A DNA stretch of 64,000 nt from a virus, in the IMG/VR virus record IMGVR_UViG_3300042402_001758, positions 1 through 64,000 of that record. One strand, given 5' to 3'. Positions 42,819 through 50,989 of the stretch are shown here, in pieces. The position numbers and the translations under genes were made by a program. Within the stretch, counting starts at the first letter, position 1. Every line of letters starts with the position of its first letter. The notes beneath the pieces are model-generated. The model worked only from the letters and a program-made list of their open reading frames with translations. It searched no databases and had not been told where the DNA came from.

Positions 42819-43583
42819 ATGGATATGAAAAAATTCTTAGCTGCTGTAGATGGAGCGTCGGCACCTAACAAAACTTCTTCTAAAGATATGGAGAAGTTTT
42901 TGTCTATTGTTAATGAATCAAACAACAGACTAAGTACAGCAGAATTAATGGCTGTTCAACACTATCAAAAAGATATTACTAATCCGGTTCTTAATAAAGA
43001 AAAAGACGCTAAACCAAGCATGATCGGAAAATACTTTAAAAAAATAGAAGACGAAATATCCGAATCAGAAGAAAGATATAAAGACCGTGCCAAACAACTA
43101 GCAGAAAGAATCTCTAGAAAAATTAACGAAAAAACTGCTGACGTAGATTCCGCAGTAAAAGATTATCTATCCAAAGGTGGCGAAGTTAAACAGGGCAAAG
43201 CAAGTAAAGGCCCTCGTAAGGCAGGACTAAGTTTAGCTAGTAAACACATTGGCGGTAGTGGAGATAAAATGAAAGCTAGCCGCACAGGCAGAGCTTCAAA
43301 TACTCAAGGTAAACCTGTTGTACAAGTAGAAGATATTTTAGACAATATTAGACAACTAAAAAATCAACTAGACGAACAGATATCACAATTAGAAGAATAT
43401 TACACAGCGCCTCCAAATGATAGTAAAAGTCCTATTCCTGGAGACCATGTAAAAGGCTGTAGATGTAAAGAAGTTGAAGAAGGTCTTAGAGATCCGAAAG
43501 ATAATCCATGTTGGAAAGGTTACAAGCCTGTAGGAACAAAACAAAAGAACGGACGCACAGTTCCAAACTGTGTTCCAAAATAA
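42819..43583 (+). CDS. Virion-type protein with Cys-containing C-terminal module (254 aa)
   Basis: Starts MDMKKFLAAVDG and has a similar segment MEKFLSIVNESNN at about residues 24-36, both resembling targeting helices. A charged coiled region (ERYKDRAKQLAERISRKINEK), a coiled coil (DILDNIRQLKNQLDEQISQLEEYY) and the terminal DNPCWKGYKPVGTKQKNGRTVPNCV follow; the last segment is a compact Cys module I associate with marine T4-like virion proteins. Function unknown. Confidence 0.68.
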   Translation: MDMKKFLAAVDGASAPNKTSSKDMEKFLSIVNESNNRLSTAELMAVQHYQKDITNPVLNKEKDAKPSMIGKYFKKIEDEISESEERYKDRAKQLAERISRKINEKTADVDSAVKDYLSKGGEVKQGKASKGPRKAGLSLASKHIGGSGDKMKASRTGRASNTQGKPVVQVEDILDNIRQLKNQLDEQISQLEEYYTAPPNDSKSPIPGDHVKGCRCKEVEEGLRDPKDNPCWKGYKPVGTKQKNGRTVPNCVPK

Positions 43584-43686
43584 CACACCTTAGGACCGCT
43601 ATGGTGCGTAGGCGGCTGCTGCCTTAGTGAAACGATTCGCTACCGTGTAACTTAAAAGTGAGCAAGAATAATAATAGGAAAGAAAT
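43584..43686 (+). other. GC-rich, structured intergenic segment
   Basis: 103 bases without a convincing gene. The stretch 43589-43655 is far richer in G+C than the surrounding genes and contains foldable pieces: AGGCGGCTGCTGCCT (a 6-bp stem with a G-T pair) and CACC...GGTG. A nine-codon frame (MVRRRLLP) lies within it. It could be a small RNA, a 5' leader structure or a processed remnant. No tRNA T-arm is found. Confidence 0.4.
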
Positions 43687-44766
43687 ATGGACTTACAATC
43701 CTTAATTACAAAATTACAAGAAATTGAAAGTGGTGCGACACTATCTGAAGCAGCACCTACAGAATTTAAACCTACACATTTTCATAAAAATAACTTCGGT
43801 GGAAGAACATCCTTAATGTTACACAGCGATGGAAATTTCTATCATATGAAACAAGGGCAGTATCCTAATCAAGGTAGACAAGAAATTGCTAAATGGAACT
43901 TTGCTAAATTTGATCCTGAAGACAGATCTGCTGTTAATCCTACTAGTATCGACGGAGAGTTTGTTAATGGCAAGCCTGTTGATTATCCAGAAGGTGTCAC
44001 ATGGAAAACTTTTAATCAAGAAAAACAAGAACCTGGTACAATGGATACATTACCAACTGATGACCAGAAGAAAACCAGTAATTACACTGGTGTCGATCAA
44101 AAGAGTCCAGAACCTGAACCTACACAAGGTCAAAATACAGATATAGGTATAAACCTTCCTCCAGGAAAGAAAGAGCAAGACGAATTAGCTAAAGACATTG
44201 CTACTGCAATAAAACTATTAGACAAAGCAGAAGGTAAAAATGCAGCACCAGTAACTATCGAAAGTATTTCTAGAAAACTAGTAGAATCTTTTGGTTATGT
44301 TTTTGAAGCATTAAAAGATTTAAGCCCTGAAGAACAAAAGCAACTTACAGATGTAATGAGCAAGCTAGGACCGATGAAAGATCAACGCCCTGATGTCAAA
44401 ACTCTAGTAGATCGTTATATGGCATTACAAAAAGGTGCAGAAGCAACTCCAGCACCTACTCCTGAAAAACCAGCAGAGCCAGAAAAGCCAACTGGGCAAG
44501 CAGAGCAGCCAGCAGGCGAGGATCCGTTAATGACTCCCGAGGAACTTAAAACAGCAGTGGCTAGATTTAAAGAGCTGTTAGATAAGTCATTAATGAAGGA
44601 ACCAAGTGGTCAAAATCCTCAGCCTGATCCTAAAAAACGAATAGTGCCTGATCAAAAAATAGTTCCAGACCCTAAGAAGTCTGAGCCTGAACCAGAATAT
44701 ACTGATCCTTATGGCACAGACGATGCAGCTATGATTATGAAATATGCTGGAACAGCAAGAAAATAA
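43687..44766 (+). CDS. Probable internal virion protein with targeting-like start (359 aa)
   Basis: Starts MDLQSLITKLQEIES, close to the start of the next gene (MNIKDLMTKLSEIEN). A folded N-terminal domain (HFHKNNFGGRTSLMLHSDGNFYHMKQGQYPNQGRQEIAKW) is followed by helical and Pro/Glu-rich low-complexity segments. No enzyme motif recognised. The pair probably arose by duplication of the N-terminal region with different cargo domains. Confidence 0.62.
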   Translation: MDLQSLITKLQEIESGATLSEAAPTEFKPTHFHKNNFGGRTSLMLHSDGNFYHMKQGQYPNQGRQEIAKWNFAKFDPEDRSAVNPTSIDGEFVNGKPVDYPEGVTWKTFNQEKQEPGTMDTLPTDDQKKTSNYTGVDQKSPEPEPTQGQNTDIGINLPPGKKEQDELAKDIATAIKLLDKAEGKNAAPVTIESISRKLVESFGYVFEALKDLSPEEQKQLTDVMSKLGPMKDQRPDVKTLVDRYMALQKGAEATPAPTPEKPAEPEKPTGQAEQPAGEDPLMTPEELKTAVARFKELLDKSLMKEPSGQNPQPDPKKRIVPDQKIVPDPKKSEPEPEYTDPYGTDDAAMIMKYAGTARK

Positions 44767-44781
44767 GATCAGAGGACTAAA

Positions 44782-45621
44782 ATGAATATTAAAGACTTAA
44801 TGACAAAATTGTCAGAAATTGAAAATCGAATAGACGCTCCAGTATATGAAGTAATTTCATCAGCTGAGCAAACAGAACTTAATACATTATATTTGAAACT
44901 TAAAGACCTCGGCAAAGATTCAAGATATACAAATTACCCAAACATTCAAGATCTAAATAGAGAAATAGATCGTTACAACAGTGTTAGTAATGAAATTAGC
45001 AAATACTCTACTTCAACAGTTACTCCCGGATCTGATAAACCAGGCATGCCGGAAGTACCAAGACAGCCTATGCCTGGAGAAAAAACCAAAACAGGTGGAG
45101 ATAAACCTCTCGCTGGAAATCAATTTGCAGTTATGAAAATGCAGAAAGATCTAAAAGCAGCAGGTGCAGACTTAGGCACTTATGGTTCCAACAAAGACGG
45201 CATTGACGGAAATCTTGGAGGTCCAAATAGCAAAACTAGACAAGCTATGAAGAAATATCCAGATATTGCTAAAAAACACGGATTTCCTGTATCCGGACAA
45301 GCACCTATGGCAGATCCAAATGCAACCAAGACAGATCCAAATGCAACTAAGACAGAACCTGCACTTTGGAAAACAGATAAGTCCCTCGCATGGCAATTAA
45401 AAAATGCCATAGAAGGAATCGGAACAGATAATAAAGCAGTATTTAAAGTCTTACAATCAATCAAAGATGCTAAACAGTATCAAAGTGTATCTAAACAATA
45501 TCAAGAATACACAGGCGAAACATTAATGCAAGGCCTGAAGGGAGATCTTTCAGGTGGAGAAATGGCTCAAGCTCTTATACTTCTTAAACAAAAAGGGGTA
45601 GATATAAAATCTATTCAATAA
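44782..45621 (+). CDS. Targeting-like start + PG-binding-like + annexin-like repeat protein
   Basis: 279 aa. Residues 1-16 MNIKDLMTKLSEIEN resemble a capsid-targeting peptide. Residues about 113-158 (FAVMKMQKDLKAAGADLG...DGIDGNLGGPNSKTRQAM) resemble a peptidoglycan-binding-1 domain. Residues about 203-275 match an annexin repeat: LKNAIEGIGTDNKAVFKVL (GIGTD at 212-216) and later LMQGLKGDLSGGEMAQAL, comparable with annexin GxGTD and LKSELTG. The type II calcium ligands (GxGT plus an acidic residue about 40 positions later) are present. It ends at a strong terminator. A calcium-dependent membrane-binding role is inference. Confidence 0.7.
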   Translation: MNIKDLMTKLSEIENRIDAPVYEVISSAEQTELNTLYLKLKDLGKDSRYTNYPNIQDLNREIDRYNSVSNEISKYSTSTVTPGSDKPGMPEVPRQPMPGEKTKTGGDKPLAGNQFAVMKMQKDLKAAGADLGTYGSNKDGIDGNLGGPNSKTRQAMKKYPDIAKKHGFPVSGQAPMADPNATKTDPNATKTEPALWKTDKSLAWQLKNAIEGIGTDNKAVFKVLQSIKDAKQYQSVSKQYQEYTGETLMQGLKGDLSGGEMAQALILLKQKGVDIKSIQ

Positions 45622-45646
45622 AAAAGCCCCGCAAGGGGCTTTTTTA
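45620..45646. terminator. Strong bidirectional rho-independent terminator
   Basis: AAAAAAGCCCC-GCAA-GGGGCTTTTTT between convergent genes: a ten-pair stem with A- and T-runs on both sides, closing the virion cluster on the plus strand and the small secreted protein gene on the minus strand. Confidence 0.95.
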
Positions 45647-45967
45647 TTTGTGCCAATCTGCTTGAAAACAGTGTCTAACTTCATGTCCTAAAGTGTGCAT
45701 GGTTGTTTTCTTACCAGTAATGATTGTACACTGATCTCCTTTGAAAAAAGAGCAAGCCAACACACTCATACCAAAACCATTATAGCCTCTGCTACGTGAT
45801 TCTTTTTCACAGGCTTCTTGTACATTATCCACTGTCACCCAACGAATAGTAGACGATTCAGTAAAGTTTCTTTTGGTGTCAAATGGCGTATTTGGATTAT
45901 CCCAAGCATTGGCCCACACACTGTTAACAGCAAAAATTAAAGAAAAAGCAATAGTTTTAGTCTTCAT
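45644..45967 (-). CDS. Small secreted HExxH protein (metallopeptidase-like)
   Basis: 107 aa from the ATG at 45967 (the longer frame would need a TTG). A cleavable signal peptide is clear: MKTKTIAFSLIFAVNSVWANA with an ANA site. The mature part has TLGHEVRHCF, an HExxH zinc-protease-type motif, and several cysteines suited to disulfides. Too small for a well-known protease family; similar short HEVRHCF proteins exist in proteobacteria (recollection). It would act in the periplasm, perhaps on envelope proteins. No good ribosome site is seen. Confidence 0.7.
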   Translation of the reverse strand: MKTKTIAFSLIFAVNSVWANAWDNPNTPFDTKRNFTESSTIRWVTVDNVQEACEKESRSRGYNGFGMSVLACSFFKGDQCTIITGKKTTMHTLGHEVRHCFQADWHK

Positions 45968-46030
45968 AATGTAAGTAAGAAAGTTAACACAGTCCAAGTA
46001 TTATAAGTTCGAATACAAAATAAATCAAGA

Positions 46031-46053
46031 TTTTTGGTTAAATTTTTGGTTAA
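46031..46053 (+). repeat. Tandem TTTTTGGTTAA direct repeat upstream of early promoter
   Basis: TTTTTGGTTAA occurs at 46031-46041 and again at 46043-46053, 12 bases apart (about one helical turn), 18 bp before the consensus promoter at 46071. It may be an activator or repressor site, or an AT-rich upstream element. Confidence 0.5.
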
Positions 46054-46070
46054 CAAAAATATAATAAACA

Positions 46071-46099
46071 TTGACATTATAAATTTACTAACTTATAAT
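46071..46099 (+). promoter_or_regulatory. Consensus sigma70 early promoter
   Basis: TTGACA (46071-46076), 17-bp spacer, TATAAT (46094-46099): all twelve bases consensus. Start near 46106, then AGGAG and the ATG at 46122. It drives the DsbA-like gene and probably gp43 and gp45. Confidence 0.85.
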
Positions 46100-46121
46100 A
46101 AAGCTTTTATAGGAGTATGCT

Positions 46122-46385
46122 ATGAGTAGAATGTATGGACCCGAAGAAAAATCTAAACTAGAACGATTGATTAATGAAGGATCAACCGTTTTAAGGGAAA
46201 TCGAAGATTTACAAGAAGGTCTTAAAGAAACCGTTAAAGCAGTTGCAGAAGAATTAAATGTTAAACCTAGTATTATCAACAAAGCAATCAAAATTGCTCA
46301 TAAAGATAACTGGAAGGTACACGAAGAAGAATGGGATGAGATCGAAACTATCCTAGGAGTTACTAAAAACTTGCCTCAAGACTAA
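46122..46385 (+). CDS. dsbA: DsbA-like double-stranded DNA-binding protein
   Basis: 87 aa, the size of T4 DsbA (89). The C-terminal pattern KETVKAVAEELNVKPSIINKAIKIAHKDNWKVHEEEWDEIETIL matches the T4 DsbA helix arrangement (DELGVDGKMFNRLLALYHKDN...ETEEVVELYDTV). T4 DsbA is a dsDNA-binding protein acting at late promoters (here not the periplasmic disulfide enzyme). First gene of the replication cluster, from a consensus early promoter, followed by TAATG-type overlap with the next gene. Confidence 0.75.
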   Translation: MSRMYGPEEKSKLERLINEGSTVLREIEDLQEGLKETVKAVAEELNVKPSIINKAIKIAHKDNWKVHEEEWDEIETILGVTKNLPQD

Positions 46386-46669
46386 TGAACGATATTGTTT
46401 ATAACATATTTCAATGGATAAAAGATGATTGGCGATCTAATCGTATACGTTTTACTGTCGAGTTGTTTGCTTGGGTCCTTAGTATTGGTTGTAGTATCGC
46501 TATGGCAGCAACCGTCCCTAATCCGCCGTTGCTTATTCTTTATCCTATTTGGATTAGCGGTTGTTCTATGTACGCTTGGGCAGCTTGGACTCGCAGGTCG
46601 TTTGGGATGTTAGCAAATTATATGTTGTTAGTTACCATTGATATTGTAGGTCTAGTAAGAATGTTATGA
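46385..46669 (+). CDS. Small three-helix membrane protein, function unknown
   Basis: 94 aa. Hydrophobic segments at about 24-42, 47-67 and 74-93 with polar ends; the N-terminal MNDIVYNIFQWIKDDWRSNRI is amphipathic. Pattern VPNPPLLILYPIWISGCSMYAWA is distinctive. I recall similar small membrane proteins in marine phages, with no function. Couples by ATGA overlap to another small membrane protein. Confidence 0.68.
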   Translation: MNDIVYNIFQWIKDDWRSNRIRFTVELFAWVLSIGCSIAMAATVPNPPLLILYPIWISGCSMYAWAAWTRRSFGMLANYMLLVTIDIVGLVRML

Positions 46670-46833
46670 TAGCTCAGATACTATTCGAAATACTCTTAAG
46701 TTGGATTGGCATGGGTCTAGTAATGTTTATACTTTTAGATATTGGTCTTAACATTGCTATTTTATGTGAAAAAATTTCTGACCTTATAAGTAATTTTGCT
46801 AAATATCTCAGAGCAAGGTCTAATCAGCCATAA
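46666..46833 (+). CDS. Small membrane protein (55 aa)
   Basis: Starts MIAQILFEILLSWIGMGLVM; a single strong hydrophobic stretch (about residues 3-33) is followed by a short amphipathic tail with positive charges (KYLRARSNQP). Overlaps the previous stop as ATGA and ends 46 bases before gp43. Probably works with the preceding membrane protein; function unknown. Confidence 0.65.
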   Translation: MIAQILFEILLSWIGMGLVMFILLDIGLNIAILCEKISDLISNFAKYLRARSNQP

Positions 46834-46879
46834 ATGATTATTTTGGTATTTACCAGCCACAAATGGTATAGGAGAATTA

Positions 46880-49543
46880 ATGTACGTAGACGCATACTTT
46901 AACCGCGACTCTGATATCATACATATTGTTGAACGCAATGAACATGGTAAAAGAGTTTTCAAAGAATATCCAGTAAAATACACTTTTTATTACCCGGATG
47001 CTCGAGGTAAATTTACCAGCATCTATGGGGATCCCCTAAGTAGAATCGTTTGCAAAACTAGCAAAGATTTTCACAAAGAACTAAAAATACATAGTAATCA
47101 AACTCTGTACGAAGCAGATATTAACCCTATATTTGTATCTCTAAGCGAGCATTACTTAGGACAAGACGCTCCTAAGCTAAATGCAGCATTTTTCGATATT
47201 GAAGTAGACTTCGATCCTGAAAGAGGTTATGCAAGCCCCGACGATGCTTTTATGCCGATTACTGCTATAGCAGTATATCTTCAATGGCTAGAAACTATGG
47301 TTTGTTTGGCTATTCCTCCAAAGGGTGTCAGTATGGAAGATGCTAAAAAGCTTGTTGAAGAATTTCCTAACACTCATTTGTTTGATAACGAAGCAGATAT
47401 GTTAGATACTTTTCTTAATTTAATACAAGATGCAGATATATTAAGTGGCTGGAATAGTGAAGGATTCGATATTCCATATACCGTGAATCGAGTAACTAAA
47501 ACCCTAAGCAAAGACGACACACGAAGATTTTGTCTATGGAATCTACATCCTAGAAAGAGAGAATATGAACGTTACGGAAAAACAGCACAAACCTATGACT
47601 TGGTTGGACGGGTACACCTTGACTACCTCGAACTATACCGCAAATATACTTACGAAGAAAGACATTCCTATAGATTGGATGCCATCGCGGAATATGAACT
47701 TGGTGAAAGAAAAGTCCCGTACGAAGGTACGTTAGATCAATTGTATAACAATGACTTCAAAGAATTTATACGATACAATAGACAAGACTGTGCGCTGCTT
47801 GATAAGTTAGATAAAAAATTAAAATTCTTAGATTTAAGTAACAAACTGGCTCATGAAAATACTGTACTTCTACAAACAACTATGGGTGCGGTAGCTGTTA
47901 CAGAGCAAGCTATTATCAATGAAGCACATCGAAGAGGATTTCAAGTTCCTAATAGAACAAAGATGAGTGAACGTGAAGACACTGCTGCTGCCGGTGCATA
48001 TGTTGCTTATCCTAAAGAAGGATTACAAGATTGGGTAGGAAGTCTGGATATTAACAGTCTATACCCGAGTGCTATTCGTGCGCTTAATATGGGGCCAGAA
48101 ACTATTGTTGGACAATTACGTCAAACTATGACCGAAGAATACATACAAAATTTAATGGCCAAAGGAAAAAGCTTCGCAGCTAGTTGGGAGGGAAAATTTG
48201 GTTCTCTCGAATATGAAGCTGTAATGAATAAAGAAATAGGAACAGAGGTTGTTATTGACTGGGAAGATGATACTCATGACATTTTAAGTGCTGCTGAAGT
48301 TTATAAATTAATATTCGAAAGTAATCAGCCATTTATGTTAAGCAGTAATGGTACAATCTTTACATATGAAAAAGAAGGTATTATACCTGGATTATTAAAA
48401 CGATGGTATGCGGAACGTAAAGAAATGCAGGCAAAACTAAAAGAATGTATTTCTAACGGAAATAAGATCGAAGAAGAGTATTGGGATAAACGACAACTAG
48501 TTAAAAAAATTAACTTGAACAGTTTGTATGGTGCTATTCTTAATCCTGGTTGCAGATTCTTTGATAAACGAATTGGACAAAGTACTACACTAGTTGGTAG
48601 ACAAATTGCCAAACACATGGCCAGTAAAGTAAATGAAATTATAACAGGAGAATATAATCATGTTGGAAAAGCTATTATCTACGGCGATACTGATAGTTGT
48701 TATTTTTCTGCTTATAAGACGCTTAAAAAGGATATCGACGCTGGAAAAATTCCGTGGTCAAAAGAAACCATAACGTCATTGTATGATCAAATTGGAGAAG
48801 AAGTTAATAAAACTTTTCCTAAATTTATGCAAGATGTATTTCATTGTCCTACTAGTAGAGGAGAAGTTATAAAGGCAGGAAGAGAAATTGTCGGATCTAA
48901 AGCATTGTTTATTACAAAAAAACGTTATGCTGTTCTTTATTATGATAAAGAAGGCAAACGAGTAGACGTAGACGGTAAGCCTGGTAAAATTAAGGCCATG
49001 GGGTTAGATCTAAAACGCAGCGATACTCCAGAATTTATTCAAGACTTCTTAAGTGATGTGTTAGAAATGGTATTAACTGGATCTTCTGAAAGAGAAGTTT
49101 TAGATTTTATTAGTGAATTTAGAATCGCATTTAAGGCTCGCCCTGGCTGGGAGAAAGGTTCTCCCAAACGTGCAAATAATATCACGGAATATCAAAATAA
49201 AGAAGAAAGGCAAGGAAAGGCCAATATGCCAGGACATGTTCGTGCTAGCATTAATTGGAACACATTAAAACGTATGTTCGATGACAAATACAGTATGAAT
49301 ATTACAGACGGAGCTAAAGTTATTGTGTGTAAATTAAAAGATAACCCTTTAGAGTATTCTAGTGTAGCATACCCGGTTGATGAATTACGTTTGCCGCAAT
49401 GGTTTAAAGATTTGCCATTCGATCATGGAGAAATGGAGGCAACTATCATCGATAAAAAATTAGAAAATCTTATTGGTGTTTTAAATTGGAACATCAGAAG
49501 TACCGAAGAAAAGAATACATTTAATAGTCTTTTCGAAATGTAA
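46880..49543 (+). CDS. 43: Replicative DNA polymerase, family B (gp43)
   Basis: 887 aa (T4 gp43 898). Exonuclease motifs: FFDIEVDF (Asp106, Glu108), LSGWNSEGFDIPY and YNRQDCALLDKL. Polymerase motifs: SLDINSLYPS (Asp390), KKINLNSLYGAIL, and YGDTDS (Asp603, Asp605). C-terminal ETNTFNSLFEM-like end (EEKNTFNSLFEM) is the clamp-binding tail. It copies the phage genome with proofreading. Located between small membrane genes and gp45 rather than downstream of gp44-62-regA as in T4. Confidence 0.97.
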   Translation: MYVDAYFNRDSDIIHIVERNEHGKRVFKEYPVKYTFYYPDARGKFTSIYGDPLSRIVCKTSKDFHKELKIHSNQTLYEADINPIFVSLSEHYLGQDAPKLNAAFFDIEVDFDPERGYASPDDAFMPITAIAVYLQWLETMVCLAIPPKGVSMEDAKKLVEEFPNTHLFDNEADMLDTFLNLIQDADILSGWNSEGFDIPYTVNRVTKTLSKDDTRRFCLWNLHPRKREYERYGKTAQTYDLVGRVHLDYLELYRKYTYEERHSYRLDAIAEYELGERKVPYEGTLDQLYNNDFKEFIRYNRQDCALLDKLDKKLKFLDLSNKLAHENTVLLQTTMGAVAVTEQAIINEAHRRGFQVPNRTKMSEREDTAAAGAYVAYPKEGLQDWVGSLDINSLYPSAIRALNMGPETIVGQLRQTMTEEYIQNLMAKGKSFAASWEGKFGSLEYEAVMNKEIGTEVVIDWEDDTHDILSAAEVYKLIFESNQPFMLSSNGTIFTYEKEGIIPGLLKRWYAERKEMQAKLKECISNGNKIEEEYWDKRQLVKKINLNSLYGAILNPGCRFFDKRIGQSTTLVGRQIAKHMASKVNEIITGEYNHVGKAIIYGDTDSCYFSAYKTLKKDIDAGKIPWSKETITSLYDQIGEEVNKTFPKFMQDVFHCPTSRGEVIKAGREIVGSKALFITKKRYAVLYYDKEGKRVDVDGKPGKIKAMGLDLKRSDTPEFIQDFLSDVLEMVLTGSSEREVLDFISEFRIAFKARPGWEKGSPKRANNITEYQNKEERQGKANMPGHVRASINWNTLKRMFDDKYSMNITDGAKVIVCKLKDNPLEYSSVAYPVDELRLPQWFKDLPFDHGEMEATIIDKKLENLIGVLNWNIRSTEEKNTFNSLFEM

Positions 49544-49544
49544 A

Positions 49545-49552
49545 CCTAAATA
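49545..49552 (+). promoter_or_regulatory. Late-type promoter motif before gp45
   Basis: CCTAAATA, with the six TAAATA positions of the late consensus. A start near 49558 would exclude the upper ATG and leave GGAG-N6-ATG for the start at 49570, supporting that start. Confidence 0.4.
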
Positions 49553-49569
49553 ACCTTATGGAGAATAAA

Positions 49570-50301
49570 ATGAAAGATATTTTAACAGACATTGTAAGTC
49601 ATACACATACTTTAGGAAATATTCCTTTAGTTAAAATTACTGGAAACGAAGCAGAAACTATTATTGAGTCTATGGCAGAAGATCGTAGCGTAATTATCAA
49701 TGCTAAAACTAATAGCCCTGTGACTGAATTTACTGGAACATTCGGTATGCCTAACTTAGATAAGCTAAGTTTGCATTTAAGAAATCCTGAATATAAAGAA
49801 AATGCTAAAATCGAAGTAATTATAGCAGAAAGAAATGGTGAAGAAATTCCTGTAAGTTTACACTTTGAAAATAGTACAGGAGACTTTGTTAATGATTACA
49901 GATTTATGAATCAACAAATTATTAATGAAAAATTAAAAACTGTGAAATTTAAAGGAGCAAGTTGGGATATAGAATTAGAACCTAGTTTAGCTGCTATTAC
50001 AAGATTAAAATTACAGTCTCAAGTGCATAGTGAAGAACCTGTATTTCAAGTAAAAACTGAAAATGGAAACTTAGTATTCTTCTTTGGAGATGCAAGTACT
50101 CATGCAGGAAGTTTTATTTTTGAAGCAGGTGTAACTGGAAAATTGAAACAAGTATGGAGTTGGCCGATTTCTCAAGTGCTAAACATTCTTAGTCTAGACG
50201 GAGATAAAGTAATGAAAATTGCAGATGCAGGTGCAATGATGATCACAGTAAACAGCGGTTTAGCCAGTTATGATTACATTTTGCCAGCACATACAAAATG
50301 A
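49570..50301 (+). CDS. 45: Sliding clamp (gp45)
   Basis: 243 aa from the ATG at 49570 (GGAG six bases before it; an upstream ATG at 49558 would be four residues longer). Recognised by overall pattern as the T4-type PCNA-like clamp: KITGNEAETIIESMAEDRSVIINAKTNSPVTEFTGTFGMPNLDKLSLHL, INEKLKTVKFKGASWDIELEPSLAAI and the end VNSGLASYDYILPAHTK. T4 gp45 is 228 aa. Forms a trimeric ring on DNA with gp43 and also activates late transcription in T4. That role would suit the late-type promoters seen in this window. Confidence 0.9.
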   Translation: MKDILTDIVSHTHTLGNIPLVKITGNEAETIIESMAEDRSVIINAKTNSPVTEFTGTFGMPNLDKLSLHLRNPEYKENAKIEVIIAERNGEEIPVSLHFENSTGDFVNDYRFMNQQIINEKLKTVKFKGASWDIELEPSLAAITRLKLQSQVHSEEPVFQVKTENGNLVFFFGDASTHAGSFIFEAGVTGKLKQVWSWPISQVLNILSLDGDKVMKIADAGAMMITVNSGLASYDYILPAHTK

Positions 50302-50501
50302 TTGAAACAAAAACACGAACTATAGTGCGAATGATAACATATAGAATCACTGCTTGGTTATTCACTATCTTTTGGACTTGGTTATTTATAGGTGATGTAG
50401 CAAAAAGTACAGGGTTTGCTACAGCACTGCATATACTTTTGAGTATCGATTATTACATACACGAACGTATATGGTTAAAAATTAAATGGGGAAGGCAATA
50501 A
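50298..50501 (+). CDS. DUF2061-family membrane protein
   Basis: 67 aa. Pattern TKTRTIVRMITYRITAWLFTIFWTWLFIGDVAKSTGFATALHILLSIDYYIHERIWLKIKWG fits DUF2061: a conserved (S/T)xxWR/YR-type start, two membrane helices and YxHERxW near the end. Function of the family is not known. Overlaps gp45 (ATGA) and the next gene (TAATG). Confidence 0.82.
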   Translation: MIETKTRTIVRMITYRITAWLFTIFWTWLFIGDVAKSTGFATALHILLSIDYYIHERIWLKIKWGRQ

Positions 50502-50989
50502 TGGGAATGAGAGAAAAAGATCAAGCAGATTTTGATTTAGAAACATTTGTGGATTTATTTGATACAGCAATGAGTTCAGATAATCCGGCAGTACAACGAG
50601 CACTAAAAAATTTAGTGTTAATTAGTGCTATGGTTAATGCACAACAAAATCCTGAAGGACTACGTAAAGGTCCATTACGTAGAATAGTAGATGATATTAA
50701 TAATATTACTAGACGATTAAGTAATTTAGAAAATGCAGGAGCATATAGATCAACTTATGCACCTACAACAATAACATCTCCAGGAACTGCTGTGCCTTCT
50801 GGACCATGGACCGGTACTAATCCTCCTGTACATCCTGGGCAAACTCATTGGCCTACTACATTGCCTGGTACTATACCTCCTGGAACTATCATAAGCGGAT
50901 CTAGCACTTCAGATACATTTAAAGCACAAGCTATGAATCAGATAGATGTACAAGTAGGATCATTGTTAGAAAAATTAGAGGCAAAATGA
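50501..50989 (+). CDS. Phage protein with helical N-terminus and Pro/Thr-rich linker, unknown
   Basis: 162 aa from the ATG at 50501 (TAATG; the longer frame upstream overlaps the membrane gene). Helical residues 1-75 (FDLETFVDLFDTAMSSDNPAVQRALKNLVLISAMVNAQQNP) are followed by a T/P/G-rich linker (TTITSPGTAVPSGPWTG...) and a C-terminal helix (AMNQIDVQVGSLLEKLEAK). No catalytic motif. Overlaps the DpdA-like gene by four bases; may be its partner. Confidence 0.65.
   Translation: MGMREKDQADFDLETFVDLFDTAMSSDNPAVQRALKNLVLISAMVNAQQNPEGLRKGPLRRIVDDINNITRRLSNLENAGAYRSTYAPTTITSPGTAVPSGPWTGTNPPVHPGQTHWPTTLPGTIPPGTIISGSSTSDTFKAQAMNQIDVQVGSLLEKLEAK

Noticed and set aside
43600-43660. Possible tRNA in the GC-rich gap
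   Set aside because: ATTCGCTACC superficially resembles a T-arm, but the TTCRA loop, its flanking 5-bp stem and an acceptor stem are missing.
46055-46070. A second -10 (TATAAT at 46060-46065) upstream of the DsbA promoter
   Set aside because: No acceptable -35 at 16-18 bp spacing; the consensus promoter lies immediately downstream.
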